Assembly (NCBI RefSeq): GCF_032854445.1
Contig: NC_088301.1
Location: 33,216,402 to 33,280,401 of the forward strand
Source: Liolophura sinensis
Taxonomy: Eukaryota > Mollusca > Polyplacophora > Chitonida > Chitonidae
Direction of reading: 5' to 3'
Length of the DNA: 64,000 nucleotides
The notes beneath the pieces were generated by a model. It saw only the letters and a program-made list of their open reading frames with translations. It did no database searches and was not told the origin of the DNA. Made by a program: the position numbers and the translations under genes. This document shows, one piece after another, positions 36,301 to 51,300 of the stretch. Every line of letters begins with the position of its first letter. The first letter of the stretch is position 1.

Positions 36301-39300
36301 TGGGTCTCCAACCTACCCCCATTCACCTTCTGGTTGGGACAGTCACATTGACTGCTCTATTTTTCTTTTCTTTTTTTTTTGTATTTGCATATTTATCTGC
36401 CAAACTACTTGACACTGTGTTTAATGCTGTGTTATATTTGCTGTATGTTTTGACATGTCACTGAAGTACAGGTTTCCTATACATTGCTTTGTGTGTGAAG
36501 GTCTTAGGGAAGAAAAGTTTCAGTGTAAATTGACTGAGTGACCTATAAGATATTCTTATTGTGTATAAACTGCCTGAGACCTGCTGAAATGACCTGGAAG
36601 CGTAAGATTTTGTCCACGGGGGATTCAGAAGGATATAAAATTGTTTGTTTCGTGTATTATACTGGAACCTGGAATTGGAGATGATTGCATTACTGCTTGG
36701 TGTGGGAATATTCACATTAACTACATACAACCTGGTGTATGGACATATGTGGGGATTCATACACCTTTATTTTAGACAAGGTATTTGGTTGTAAAACTCA
36801 GTTAAACACTGAAAATTGGGGTTAAAAAAACTCAATTCTGTGGGGTTTTTTGGTACAAATACTCAAATTTTTGGATAAAAACCAAATTACATTCGAAAAC
36901 ATATGCATAGCAATGTGCGGTCGACTTCAATCACCAACAGTTGCATCTGTGACAGGCCGAAGTGGTCAGGCAGGTATTTGCTGTAATTAAATGAAAATTA
37001 GGCCTTAAATATATTCAAATTATGGTGATAACGTTTAGTGGGTATGAGACAGAGTGGGAGCCCATTTGTATTTAGTTTGATAAATCTTCGATATGCCAGG
37101 CAAGTGAAAGAAAAGTAGATACCAGCATGTTCTGGCTTCCAATGAATGTCGCTTTGATACACGCTATCCCATTGGCTGTGTGTCTCCTGTGGACCAATGA
37201 ATGAGCTACTGACAAATTATGAACTGTATATTACATCTCAATGGCAATTTAGCAATGTTAGTGGTGTCAGACCGGCTACAAAGGACGATTAAAACCGAAA
37301 ACAATCCAAAACTTATCCTGTTGCTTGACAGCGTGAATGACTGGCTCCAATAATGGATAATTTATGCGTTTTACTGCTAAACTGTGCTGCTCAAAAGGTG
37401 ACAGGTCATTTTGCCAGTTAATTTAAAGTAGGTCTACATGCACTTGCTCGCCAAAGGCCAGTGCGAAAACAAGTGACACCTATTAGGCTCTTTAAATACT
37501 GCTCACAGTACGTGTAGGTGCGAATGTTATCTTCTTGCATACTGATTATCGATCCCCTGCGGTTTACATCTCTGATCCAGATGAAGAAGTGAGAGGATTT
37601 TAGCCACTCGTGATAATATTTGCTTGACGTGCTTGAGCAATTTCGGTCATGTTATAACTCGAAAAATTAAACAGTTTTTTTTTTTTTGCAATATCTTTTG
37701 CAGTTACCTAACCCTTGTTCCTCACGAACACATCTTTGAAGTAAATCTACGAAAGTAAATTCCAGCTAATAATAAATACTTTACAGTATATACCTCTGAT
37801 CAGAATAAACCTTGTCTTTTGTCTTTGTAAGCCTATATATGTTTATTTTTTATGTAGTATTTGCTAGTTCCTTTCTTTCCTTTGTATTTTTGCACATGTT
37901 TACTTTTTCTGTGTTTCCTTTAATATAACAACCAACAACTGAATATGCATCACCATGGTTTATAACTGTTTTATTATACAATGTATATCTCTGATGAAGA
38001 TAATATACTTGTTATATATAGGTACCAACAATAAAATCATGATCAGAATTGAGCCTCGAATGAAATTAAACTTTCTCTCTCTCTGTTTTGAGTTTCTTGT
38101 TGTAAAAGTGTGGATTTGTATGAATCTGTGATATGTTTTCAGATAGGTTCATTATGTGGGCTTTTTATTTATTGATTAGCTGATTTAAAATACAAATGGA
38201 AGGACAGTTTTGAGAATACAGGCCCTGACTGACAGATTGTTGTATTCCAGTTTTGGTCCATTATATACAACTGGTATCATCAGTCAAGCTTGTGTGCGAC
38301 TCTGGAAAAATGTAAAAATATATTCTTATAAGGTTTTTTTTATCTTAATGCTAAACATTTCAGTTTGCCCTATGCAGAACTTTGAATTTGTGAGAACTGT
38401 TAAGTGAGGTCACAGAGTGAACAAGCTAAGTAAAGCCTGGAATAGGAAGATAAAGCATGTTGAAGTAATGTCTCAAATATTTAATATTTATTTGACTTTG
38501 GCTTAATTCTGTTCTCAAAAATTTTTCACTTTTACATCAACATTAATATTTATGAGTGATGGAAAGTGGAGAGCCTGAAGCAAACCGGCACACTTTCTCC
38601 AAGTGCCCTACAAACTTTTCTTAAGCCTTCAACCTCAGCACTCATTTGATGATCAGCAGCAACAAGTGCAACACCTTAATAGCTGAATGAGCATATTTAT
38701 TCGTTAAATTGCTGATTGCTGAATAATTCTTCACATAAATAATGGCGGTCAGGTTTATCAGTGGAGGAGTCATAGTGCCTTGCGTAAACTGTTGCCAAGT
38801 TGCAGGCAAACTTTCCCACATGTAATGTACAGACATGCACTCCATATTCATTTGGTATAAAACAAGTGGTCTTCAGCTAATGTTAGAAGAAAAGAAAGCT
38901 TAAATGCATATTGAAGTTCTGCATAATTTCATGAGTCTATGGAAGGAATAATTTCGGTTTTTAATGGCTGTATATGATATGCTTGTATAGCTGTTAAATG
39001 ATATTGACTGCAATAAGTTTGTTACATAAAATTTAATAGTAATCATTATAGCATATACATGAACATTGAAGTCCCTCCACACTTTGCTTTCATGAATAAT
39101 GAATTGATTTAAGCTTAGAATATAATTCAAAGCACTAAAAGCATAGTTTGTAATACTCTGTTTCAATTCTTCTCAGTAGTAATAGATAGTACAGATACAT
39201 GTATGTGAAGATGTTGAGGTTATAATGGTGACTTGAATAAACCTGGAAGGATGTAAATTTGTCATGATTGTTCAGAGGTTGTATATTCTCTGTGAAGAAT

Positions 39301-42300
39301 TGTTGGATTGTTTGTCCACCACAATTTTTTTTTTCTGTTATGCAGTTGAGGTCATTGGCATAATATTACAAGAGGCTATTACTATCCTAGGTGTTGGATG
39401 GCCTCAAGGAGTAAGCCGTGATTGTACCCCCTGATAAACTTGCCCAACCATGGTGAGGATTTAATAGGCTATTTCCCTGAGATGCCCCCAGAAGGCATCT
39501 CTATTACAACCTTTTTGTTGATCCTCTTTACACAAAGTGGCGTTATCCAGCCATTCTTCATTATGATAGTGTAAGACAAGCTTGGCCTCAGCAGCCCTGA
39601 TTCTTCCCCATCATCTCTTAGGTTGGATTATCTGAACTGAGAGTATACAATGCTGCCTCCTTTTAGATAACCATCTAATAATTTACAATGTGACTTTGCC
39701 CCTCACAGACTCCTTGGAAGAAAATCGCTTAGTCTAGACTAGTGGGATGTTGTTATCACCTGCCTGGATAGACCTCCAAAGCTAACTTGAACAAATTTAT
39801 GTTTTGAGAAACCCTGATAACATAGATGTAAATTATTGTCACAATATGGAGAGATATTGGGAAACTTTCAGTTTGAACCTACGGAACTATTTTTGAAACA
39901 TTATCTCGAATATATGTGCATGCCTGCATCATTGCCAACCTAATACATGCAATAGGGTTTAAAAGGAATATGCATTTCTTTAAAATGGCCAATTTGTTTC
40001 TACAGTACTGAGAAAATCCCAGAAGATCTTAATGATTACAGGGCTTAAAACATTTTGTGCTTCTACATTTTGATGTGCCTAGGTATTTAAGGGGGATGAC
40101 TGCCAATGCACAGCTGTTACTTTAATGGGCATATGGGTGGATCAATGTACGATATGCGGAGTCTGTTGGGTAAGATATATTGATTGACGGGGAAACAGTT
40201 TGATACAGTTTTGTCAGTCTATCTAGTGACAAGCCTGCTGCCAGTAGATGACTCAATTTTGTTTGTATTAATGATTCCAGTTTGATAACAGTGCTGGGAA
40301 GGTTTTATACTGTTGAGTGATTTTACCAGTTTTTATGTTCACTTAGCTGGTTAATTAAAGAAGCACTACAAAATGCTGTGTTTGGCATTGCTGAAGCATT
40401 TCTTTGAAATATTTGTTTTACCATATGCTGTAACGTTGGCATTAATTGTTGTTACATGGAGTTTTTGAATGATGCTGAGATAATGCTAATGCTAAACAGT
40501 TTCTGTACATGAGAAAGTTTACATAAATTGCAAAAGTTCCTGCACTTGTAAACCTGACTGAAGTATGCCACAGGATAACCATAGCCATCAAATCAACAGA
40601 AATCAAGAAAAGATGAGCTTGTACATGTATGTAAATATTCTAATATTTAGAAGTTACATGTAGAAATGTGTTTTTAAAGAAAAAGCTCTTGAAAATCAGT
40701 TTAATTTAAATCAAGGTATTTTGAGTGGAATTGCTAATGCACACGAGCCAGAAATCTATAACATTTTATGGTAAAGCATCATTTATAATGTTGTTGCATC
40801 AGCAAGCGAATCTTCCGTTATTTTTACTAGTCACAGATATGAATAAAAATTTCCAGTTGCAGAAAGGATGCATTTTCTACATAAATTTTTGATTTAAAGC
40901 ATTATTCTGCATATATTGAAAGGGTTTATTTAGCTGACCCTTCTCTCTATGATAAGGACACATGGATAAGGTCAAGTTTTGACTTCAAGACCTGTGGAAT
41001 ACAGTTCACAGTGACTCATTGACTCAATGACTGACCTAATGTGTGACTGATTAACAAGTAGAATGGTGTACTATTGATTTAACTATGGAGGGAAATTTCT
41101 CATGTCTTGTAAACTGAGTGCAAATGACAGGCCTTTTATCATTGAATTTTAGCTCTAGTGTTATAGTGTTATACTTTTATGACAAGGCAGAGAAGTGCAG
41201 TCAAAGGAGAGTTTGACTGTCCAGTTGACTGGTGTGGTTGAAAATTCAGCCGAGTTTGTATGATGCCTTAACACCCAAGCTCCTTGCTGCAGAAGATTGT
41301 TAGGGAGCAGTATTAGGGTGAGTGCAATACATCAAAGGTTCTGGATTCTGGACTTGTATGTGCTCATGACAGTTCAGTCCCAGCAGAAACTCTACAGATT
41401 ATTCAAATCTTTTATCTATGGCCTTTTCAAGTAAATTATCTTTCAGATATTTCTAAGTAAAAAAGACACTCATATATATATTGTAAGTTCTATTGTGTTT
41501 CCATTGCCAATGATGTCTCTCATTGCTTGATATTGAGCTCATGCCTCAAACTTGTAGCAGATAGGTATATTATCACTCACCGATGTCACCTCTTCATTAA
41601 ATGCAGGTTACCCAGGACTGTCAGAAGTTTTAGTGGTTTGCCAATCTACAGTAATGATTTATAAATTGGCATAGGGAGTAGTTGACAGGTCTTGTTGGGG
41701 CACAAAAGGTTTGGGGCCTCAGGCAGGACGTAGCCTTAATGCCATAGTCGACAGCCACCTACCATCTCAAATTCACTACGGGTAGCATATGAAAGAATTC
41801 ATAGAGGACTGCTTTGATGCTTTATTGTCAGATTCCCATCATTTCTTTGTCATAGTCTTTTGAAGTTAATGAAAGCTTTTCACACACAAGGAGTACATTT
41901 GGCAGGATTTATACCATATTTTATCCTTAAATTAGATAAGACACCCAATTTACAGGAGGAGTTTTTTTCATGTCTAGTTTAAAGTTGGATTTTGATTCCT
42001 TAGTGGGTCTTTGTGCTTTTACTAAATGTGAAGAAGTACAGTTCTTCAAGAGCATCTGTCAATAATAAATCAAATAATCCCCTGCAAGCACACCACACCT
42101 ACAGCAATCTTCATTGCTGTAAGGAAACAAGTGCCTTTGTGACTTGTAGCATTTCTGCTACCTCTTAATGTAATAGGAATGTTCATTGGCTGGTATTTTT
42201 CTGAAATGTGGCAATTACTTGTATAAGTTTAAAGGTGTATGGCTATTGACTAACTTCACTTAAGCTTGTGTGGCTGTAGTGGTTTTAATGTGGCATATGG

Positions 42301-45300
42301 GAAGTTTTGACCTCTGGATTGACCTGAGATGTCAGTTTGTTTATTTCTCTAACAGGTGGTGATGATACCTTCAGATCAGCCACTCTGACAGCATCATGAA
42401 ATACGGACTAAACAAGATTTTGGGTGAAGGCCTCAGAGCAAACCCAGGCAAAAAGATAAAAAATGAAATTTTGCATGCAACAAAAACAGTTCTTGTTTAT
42501 CACAAGGTTTGGTAATAGAGAAGTGTACACATCTAAACTGTACACAAGTACTATAAGCCACTGGGCACGATGTGTAAATCATTGAAATTAATTACAGCTA
42601 TTTGCTGTGTAAGCATCTTGTAGTTAATGCCAAATAAATCGCATGTTTTCTCCACCCATAAAAATGGTCATATTGAATATGGTAAGTGGAAAATCCTTGA
42701 AATAAATTATATTTTCAATGGTTAGATTTTCCCTATTTTGAGTATCATTTTTAGCTTGCAGGTACAAAGTAAGGCAAGGTATTGTGAGTGTGGGGGAAAA
42801 GTGTTGTCCTTGTCGGTGTTGGTGTCAGTGTTCGAGTAAGCTTTTTTGTTTGGGTCAGTTGAGTAAGGTTTTATGTTGGGGTCTGCTTGTTTCACATTAC
42901 CTTTCTGAAATTTGGCTCAGTTGGTTAGCGCTCTAGCGCAGCGTAATGACCCAGGAGCCTCTCACCAATGCGGTCACTGTGAGTTCAAGTCCAGTTCATG
43001 CTGGCTTCCTCTCTTGCCTTAGGTAGGAGGGTCTTCCAGCAACCTGCAGATGGTTGTGAGTTTCTCTGCGCGGTTTCTTCCCACCATAACGCTAGCTGTC
43101 GTTGTATAAGTAAAATATTCCTGACTACGGCGTAAAACACCAATCAAATAAATAAATAAATAAATATCAGGAATTGGACTTCACTTCACAGGTGTACATG
43201 TAGCCTCAGAGTGAGGTTTTATGTTTGGGTCAGCTGTTACCAGTTTTCAACATAACCTTCATGAAACTTCATGGGCTTGATAAACAGGCCCTGATGATAT
43301 ATACATATGAATTTTGGTATTATATTGCATTATATTTTTTTCATCCAAATTACCTTATTTTGGACTTGCCTGTACCAACTATGGCGAGGTTTTGTAGGAG
43401 GGAGGGAAAAGTGTTGGTGTTGGTGTCTGGTTAAACTTTTTTCTTTTTAGCTCCTGTACCTGTATAATGGGATCTCACTCATTCATTGGAGGTTAAGCTT
43501 TTTTGTTTAGCTCTCTTGTCTAAGGTTTGGTGTGTAAATGCACATTCTTGGATGGCAGGTTAAGCTTTTTTTTTTTAGCTCTTGTATGTTGGGCTATCAC
43601 ACATGGATTAAAGGTTAGGTTTTTTTTTTTTTTGTTGTTAGTTTTAATTTTATAGGCTTTTATGGCCGTTTGATGAAGAGAACAACGTCGCCATAAAGTA
43701 GGAGAGAGAGAGAGACAGGACGTGTATTCTGTATCAACAATATAGAGGCAGCTCCCCTACCATCACGTGATAGCAGCGCCACTGAATATGGTTAGAATTA
43801 TTCCCCTTGTATAGCGGATGTCACATTTCCCCTCTTGTTTAAAAAGATACATTTAAATATATGTTGGCTTCAACGACTTAACACTAAGTACTAATCGCAA
43901 TGAATAATTGACTAAAGAATGAAATCGAACTCTGTCTGTAAACATCGATTTAAACAATGACAAAACATCTTACCAATACATTTTAAATAAACCGAACCTA
44001 TAGCTGCTACTAACACATCCTATAGTGTTCTCTACATTCTGATCCATAGAGTAAGAGGCATTTCTAACACAACCTCATTTACTTTCAGTTTAAACGTTCA
44101 ATTGTTTATGTCCATCACAAACTCTTTAGCCCAAAGGGGCAGGTGAATGATTCTACGACTACTAGTTCTCAGTTCGGGAGTAACTGCCGGTGCAGGCTGT
44201 ACATTGCGCAGACAGTTTCCTTTACCCTGAAAATCTGAAATCTTCAAACCATTTTGACCATTTCCCCCCTGGGTAAAAGAGGTTGGAATTGTTCCATTGT
44301 ACACAGAGAGGTGTTTTTCATTTCATTTTTGACCATTTGCTTACACATAAGTGTATGATCCAACTGGTTTCACAATCTTTATAGGACCAGAAAATTTACT
44401 TTCCCCTTTTGGTGTGTGCCAGGGTTTCTTGATTTTAACCAGTGTGCCAGGTGTAAGGGAATGAGGTCTCACACAGTGACGTCTGTCAAATCGTTCTTTC
44501 AGTCAGGCTTGTCGCTGTTTTACTCATTCATTAATCTCATCATCAGAGGTTTTTGGAAGTGGATTCATGTAATCCACGATGTCTAACCATGTACACATGT
44601 GATGCCCATGTAGTAGCATGGTGCTGAGAAATTTGCTATATAGGACATTTCTCAATTTTCACAAGTTGCACAGTTTCTCTTAAAATGGGATTCAGGTGTT
44701 CAACCCCGCTGTTTCCTTCAGGATGGTACACAGCAGAAAATCTGTGTCTGATATTACGTTTACAGAGGAAACTTTCAAATTCCTCACAGACTAATTGAGA
44801 ACCATTGTCTATTATGATTTCATCCGGGTAGCCATCTCTACTGAAAACAGAGAGTAGAAAGAAAATTGTTGTTTTGGCCCCTGATGGAGGTTGGGCTGAA
44901 CAGGTGTTGTGTCGGGCGATAGCTTTATCGCATGGCAAAACCTGTTTGCCTTTAAAAGTTTGTCTGAAAATAAATTTGGAAATTCATTAACAATCTTGGT
45001 CTAAGTTTCCCAATTTATGCTAGGATTTTTGGTTCTTGCTGTCTGAACAGCTACCCTGGAAATCTCAGGTGTACAAACATTTGTAGAAAAACATGACAAT
45101 GAACTACCCTGTATTGTGATATCAAGGGCCTGGGTTAAATCTTTCCCCAACAGACTCGTATCTTGTTCAACAACAATGAAATTGGATAGGCTGCGTTTGT
45201 GTTTATATGTAAAGTAAGCCTTGAAAAAAACAACAGTAGGTATAGGATGAGAAGTGTAGCTAGTAATTGAACTAGCATTTTACCATTTCTTGTTTTGTGG

Positions 45301-48300
45301 ATTTCATGCGCAGATGCAGATTGACTTCATTCTGTTCTCTTGTAAACATGGATTTCTGCAAGCCTTTCTTGTTTGGCGATCACTTACTGAGATAAGCTTT
45401 TTGTCTCTCTAGCTACTTTACCTGATTTGTAGAGTGTAAAATTTTACCTTGGTGTGTATCAATTTGTGGTATACACAGTATCTGTAGAAAGCTTTCCACA
45501 TCTGAAATATTACTAGGAACCTATCACACTGGCCGATGCAGGTGCCTTCCTATATTGTCACGGAATGTTTAAACCATCCAGAAGACATTCACTGTTGTCA
45601 GCTAAGTATTAGCTCAACCAATGAGAGGGCAGCAGTGGCCACCCATAGTATATGGATAGCCTATCATGTGAAGCGATTTGCATATCAAAGACCACTCCAG
45701 CAAGTTTGTACTCGAACACCCCACAACAAAGTTTTTTTACTACCAAAGCTCAGCATTTGCTCAGCCTTTCACAGTGTTGGAATTGTTCACGGATTGCCGC
45801 GTGCAGTTCACAATTTGCATATCAAAGACCATTGCCTCAATTTTGTGCTCCCTACAGTGAGCTCTTTACTACCACAACACGCTAAAGTAGACAGCATGCA
45901 GTAAGAAACCCATACGTCCTTTAATATGTAAGCTTGTTGTGGAATATGTATTTAATATTTTACTTATATGATGGCAGCCAGTACTGGGGAAGCCCACAAC
46001 CATCCACATGTTGCTGGAAGACCTTCCCACTTGAGGAATATATAAATAAGAAACTTCTGTGAATACTGTAAACATAAATCTTACCCATGTGTAATCTACA
46101 TTTTGCCTGATTCTGTTCATCTTAAAAAGGTGTTATCTGGTTTGTTTGGGAACTAGATAGAATGATATCCTACTGGGAAATTGTTTCTCCTAAGGTAATA
46201 TATATTGTCTCTGAAATTTCACTTTTTATTTTAGTTGAATGAACTTGTATCTTTGTACTTTTGATACAAGGAAATTGGCTTTAGAACCATGGATGTTATG
46301 TTGCAGTCTGCTGAATTATCCTTCAATGGGAACATGTTGAACCCATCAGGTAGTAAATAAGAACTTAACCTTAACATGTGGCAGTGTCTTTGTAATGTCA
46401 GGGGATCGTACTTCCCCAGTTAACATTTATTCGCTTGGTTTACACCATGCTGTTGCCATTTTCATCTTTGTGGCTCAGATAAAGTTGCCAGCATCCTGAA
46501 TTTGTCCCTTCACTCTGCTGGGGCTATCAGCATTTTAGGTCTTTCTTTATAGCTCATTTAGGTGTGTGTTGCTATTGTCATGCTTTGTTCTACCAAAAAG
46601 TGATAATGTGACTCAATCTTCAAAGCTTGGCTTTATTACAGCATTGGTAACAGCTGGCCCCAATGGTGTCAGTAACCTTTCATTATAAACTTTATGTTGG
46701 AGGTTTGAGCTGTGGGAACTTCATTTCAAGATGAAGTACTAACTCCCTGATTCTCACAATCAAGATGTGATTTGTAATTCTTTGTCTGAATTGCTGGATA
46801 AAAGACTAACTAGACACTGTGACCTGCATGCGACACATACAAGTATCACAGCACATTTTCTTTTAGTCATGACAGTTGCAAAAATTTGATAGATATAGCA
46901 ATCTTGGTATAGACAAGCATAACAAATAAAGAAAATGCGGGGAGAAATTCATACATGCATGTTGCTGAAAGCCCCGGTTTTTAGTTACCCTAATTTCTCA
47001 AACTTTTTGCATATAAAAGAGCAACTTTCAGTGCAAGTTATGCATGTAAAACTGAATGCAATTTTAGAAGGACACAAAGGCTTTGTAATGATAAAGACTT
47101 TCATACAATCACTTAACATTTTCTGACAAGAAATTAATCAAACTTAAAAAAAAAACTGTAACTGTAAGTGAAGTACATTATTCTGTCTTAAATGAATGTA
47201 AAGTTAAATTTAAATTGTAGCTAAACTCTTCATTGTCATGTGTGTTTTCATTTCTTTTAAGGAAAATTTTAAGAGGATATATCAAATGATATTGTCTGTA
47301 TTTGAATACTAAGAATGGCTTAACTCATTGCGTTTCAGTAAATACCAGACTCGTACCTGAACTATTACTAGTGTTAAAGCGATTTTAAAGTTTGAAAAAT
47401 TTACAATGTAACCCAATTTACATATTTTGGAAAATTTGTTATTGATTTTGAACAAAAACTTATGTACACATGACGCTGATATTTTGTTAAAGACATTTAT
47501 TTCAGCTATTTGACCATGATTTTCAGTATAGCCTTTTAGGATTTGTGGGCCAAATTTACTAAGAAAAAATTGTGCTCTTATTTATGAAACAAAAATTGAC
47601 TAATCAAGAGGGTGAAAGATCATCCCGTTCAATACTATCACTTAATCTAGCCAAGCCTTGGTGTATAAACAAAGTGCCTTATGGCACAGGAGAGGGCATC
47701 TGGTACAAAAGGAACTTGTACTTTTTGGCTCTGTGCATATGGCAACATATTCCCTTAACTCTTGTGTTCATTCATTCATTACATATTTTCATTGACTGAA
47801 CCCTCAGTTTCATCAAAAGAAAAAAACAAGACCACAGAAAATGAGGAAATACATGTTCTGTATATACCTCTCTTGGCAGGATAAATTTCTGTACATATTG
47901 TAAGTCAAAATACACAGCATGAAGGTTTACAAAAAGGTAGTAATATTTGGAATATACCAAAATGAGCCTTTTATGGCCTAATCAGGTGCATGTTTTCATA
48001 ATAAAAATCAGTTTCCAATATTTAGACAAAAAAACATAGATGACCAGTCTGATGTCGCTGTTCCTATTGTGTCACTTAAATCATGAGAAAAAAAGAAGGC
48101 AATGACTGATCTGAGTATTTCATGTATATGAAGCACAAAGATAAAAGGATACGGCATGTGTAGTTGTCTTTCCTGGATGTAGCAGAGAATACTTCAGGTC
48201 TAAACAATGTACACTGAAGAAATTAGCCAAAAATCATGGATCTCGAGGAAGTCTCAATAACTAAATTAAATTGGTGCATGCCATATTTTTTTCTTCACAG

Positions 48301-51300
48301 AATTGAAGATTTCTTGTCAAGGGTTGAGAATTACAGCGGAAATGAGGACGGCAGTAATTCAATGAAGTGGTCATTAAAGTGCGAGTCAAGCACTCAATCG
48401 GAAGCATCTCAAGTTGGTGACCAGACATGCTTGTTAAGGAAGTGTGCTGAAGCATCTAAAGTGGAAGGCGGAAGGAGGGTGAGTACAGTACATGGTCATA
48501 CACCAGTGGGGGCAATCTGTCAGCTTATCCCAATACCACAGTAGCAGTAAGAGTTTCCTATATTAGATATATAATGCAAATGCCTTGAAATTCTGCTCTG
48601 CTTGTTTTTTATCACGTTCTGTCAGTGTATGAGGGTAATAGGGTGAGCTAGGGTAATACTGAAGGCTAGTTAATTAATTCCCCTAAAAGTTTTCCAGAGG
48701 TGTTCTAAAAAGTGTTATCAGCTTATCAACTGAACAAGTAGCATATGATTGCTGCGACTTATTTGTATAGGCCATTTTGCCATATTAGCCTACTCATTTG
48801 CTTTCTTTCAAGGGAATCACCAAGCTTCTGTAATGCACTCAGTATATGCTCCTGTACTAAACTTTTAAAGTAGAAAGCGGAAGGAGGGTTGAGCTTTGAT
48901 ATTAGTTGTTATCCATATCTGGTTCAAAGTCAGTAGGGTTTATGTTTTGAATTCTGAATACATGCTAAATTCCCCCTCCCACCAACTCATTTTCTTTCTT
49001 TCAAGGGAAACACTCAAATTTCTTTAATGCACCTGTATACTCCTGGCATTGGCACATAATCTTCCCATCAGTCAAACAGATTCTGCTATTTCTGTTGCGG
49101 AAATAACATGGTTGCTTATCTGGGTTGTTTTACATGGATGGAATTGCAGTGACATAGAACTGCTTAAGGATATCACACTCTTTTTGCCATCTAGCATTCC
49201 TTAAGTGAGCCAGATTACACCATGATCATGTTGATATAGGTTTGTGTTACTGCCTTCATTTCCTTTCAGAGGGGCATACCATTGATTGCTGCTGGAGCTA
49301 CCCCTATCCTCTAGACTAGCAATCTGATTACTTCATACTCTAGTTTTATTTCTGCAGCCCATCGGTCTGGCCATTGTGTCACTATAGGTCAGAGATATCA
49401 CTAGCATTCTGGAATCGTTTGACACTTTCTATGCAGATGGTGCCAAAACTTTTTGGACATTTGTCAAGGAAAACTGTTGTATACTCTCTTGTGGTTACCA
49501 TAGTATTGTAGGTATAAAGAAAACCATTATGGGAGAATTGGGCCTGGACTGTCCTGGTGCCATTGATTACCTAAAATGTTACATTTGTGATCTTCATGCA
49601 TGTATACGATTTCTTCTGGTAAATATTCTATTAGCCATGTATCATCTCCAGTGTCACCATTAGGACTATGATATTGAAAAGATACCCTGAGACCATGGAA
49701 CGAAATTAGTAGTTCATAATGGCTTGATGCTGGCATGTGGAAGCTTAAACCTTTTTGAAGTTATCTAACTATTTAGTAATGTTAGGGGGTGTCTTCTGCA
49801 TGCTGCTTGAGGGGTGCAGCTCTGTGTCAATTTGCGTTGTTTTAATTTGATTGTATGTGAAATGTAATGGCAACAGGGCATTTGAGTAATTTCTAAACCA
49901 GTGACGTCTAATACATTGCAATTAATGTCAATGCATATTTTTTTTAACCTAATTCTCTTTTAGCCATTTATGTATTTACATGAACATTTTGCCAGCTATC
50001 AGACTGTCGTTACTGCTCTTGTCTTACTCTCTATGCTGTACTCTACGTCTTTAATTATACTACGTGCGTTGTCAGCTTGAAATCCATTCTTGTACCAGTG
50101 AACACTTTTGTTCTTGAATTAGAATTTATAAAAGGTAAATTGTCAAACCTGAAGCTAACAGATGAAATAAAGCCGGCAAGCAAAGATAAACATAGCCTGC
50201 CTAATAAAAAGAAGTTGGTGCAAGCCATGGTTTCTCGTTATTTTCTGTATCCTTCAGTGTTTCTGGATAGCTGCATTATTTTGGTATTACCTGTTTTGCT
50301 GTATATATATTTTTTCTTGGTATTTTTCGATACATTCTTCATTTTCCACAATTTACAATTCACTTGATTTTATACAACAAACCTATGGTTGGATATCCCA
50401 CAAAGCAGAAAGCCGGAGGTCACTATTTAGGTATTCAAATGTAATAAGCTGACTTGAGTAGATGTGCTGGGTATAAAAATTTGGCAGAATGCCTGCAAAG
50501 ACGACTTGTCAATTTGCTCCTTGTTGAGACACTATAGATTATTATTAGTAATGGGTATGAGTATCTTATTCATTCTGGTAGGGGAAGTGTATATAAGTAT
50601 GTTGGTCCTAATGAAATATGGACACGCTGGCCTCAGCGGTTGATCCAAAGAATCCATCAAACTTAATCAAGCTGTCTGAGTGAGTGCTGGCCATTTCTTT
50701 TATTGCTGATGTTTGTCAGATGCTGGCCGTTGGGTTATTATTTGGTAAACATGGCTGGTAGATTCACGTTGTTATCGATGCTGGTCTGATAGCCTGACAC
50801 AATACTCCTCTATTGATTAGGCTATTTATAAGGGATAGAAATTAAGATTCAGAGATTGGGAACCTCTGTCCTGTACCATAAAAAAATTCTTAATACATTG
50901 CCAAGTGTACTACATGTACATTGTACTTCCATTATCAGTTTTAGAGTAATTTCCTGGAAGGTAACTATAGTAAGTTTTTATATGAAATTGTTTTTACTGC
51001 TAACTATTTTGGTAGGTCACAAGGTACAAGGAGATATTTGAAGTAGTTATTCTCATCAAGGGCAATCTTATTTTCAAGAGGCTGAAAATTACCTGTCAAA
51101 CCCTGTTGATGCAAACTTGTGTCAAAGGTGAAGGTTCAGTCCCATCACTTCTGCTAATGGTGAGAGATTGATCTGATTAAACAACCATCTCAAATGTGTG
51201 GAGTTTAAGACAAGATGCTGCTCATTGGCACCTGAGCATGTTAGCTGAAGAGGTTTGGAACTATCATAGGTTCTGTGTAGGCTCTGAACTGCATGTTCAA

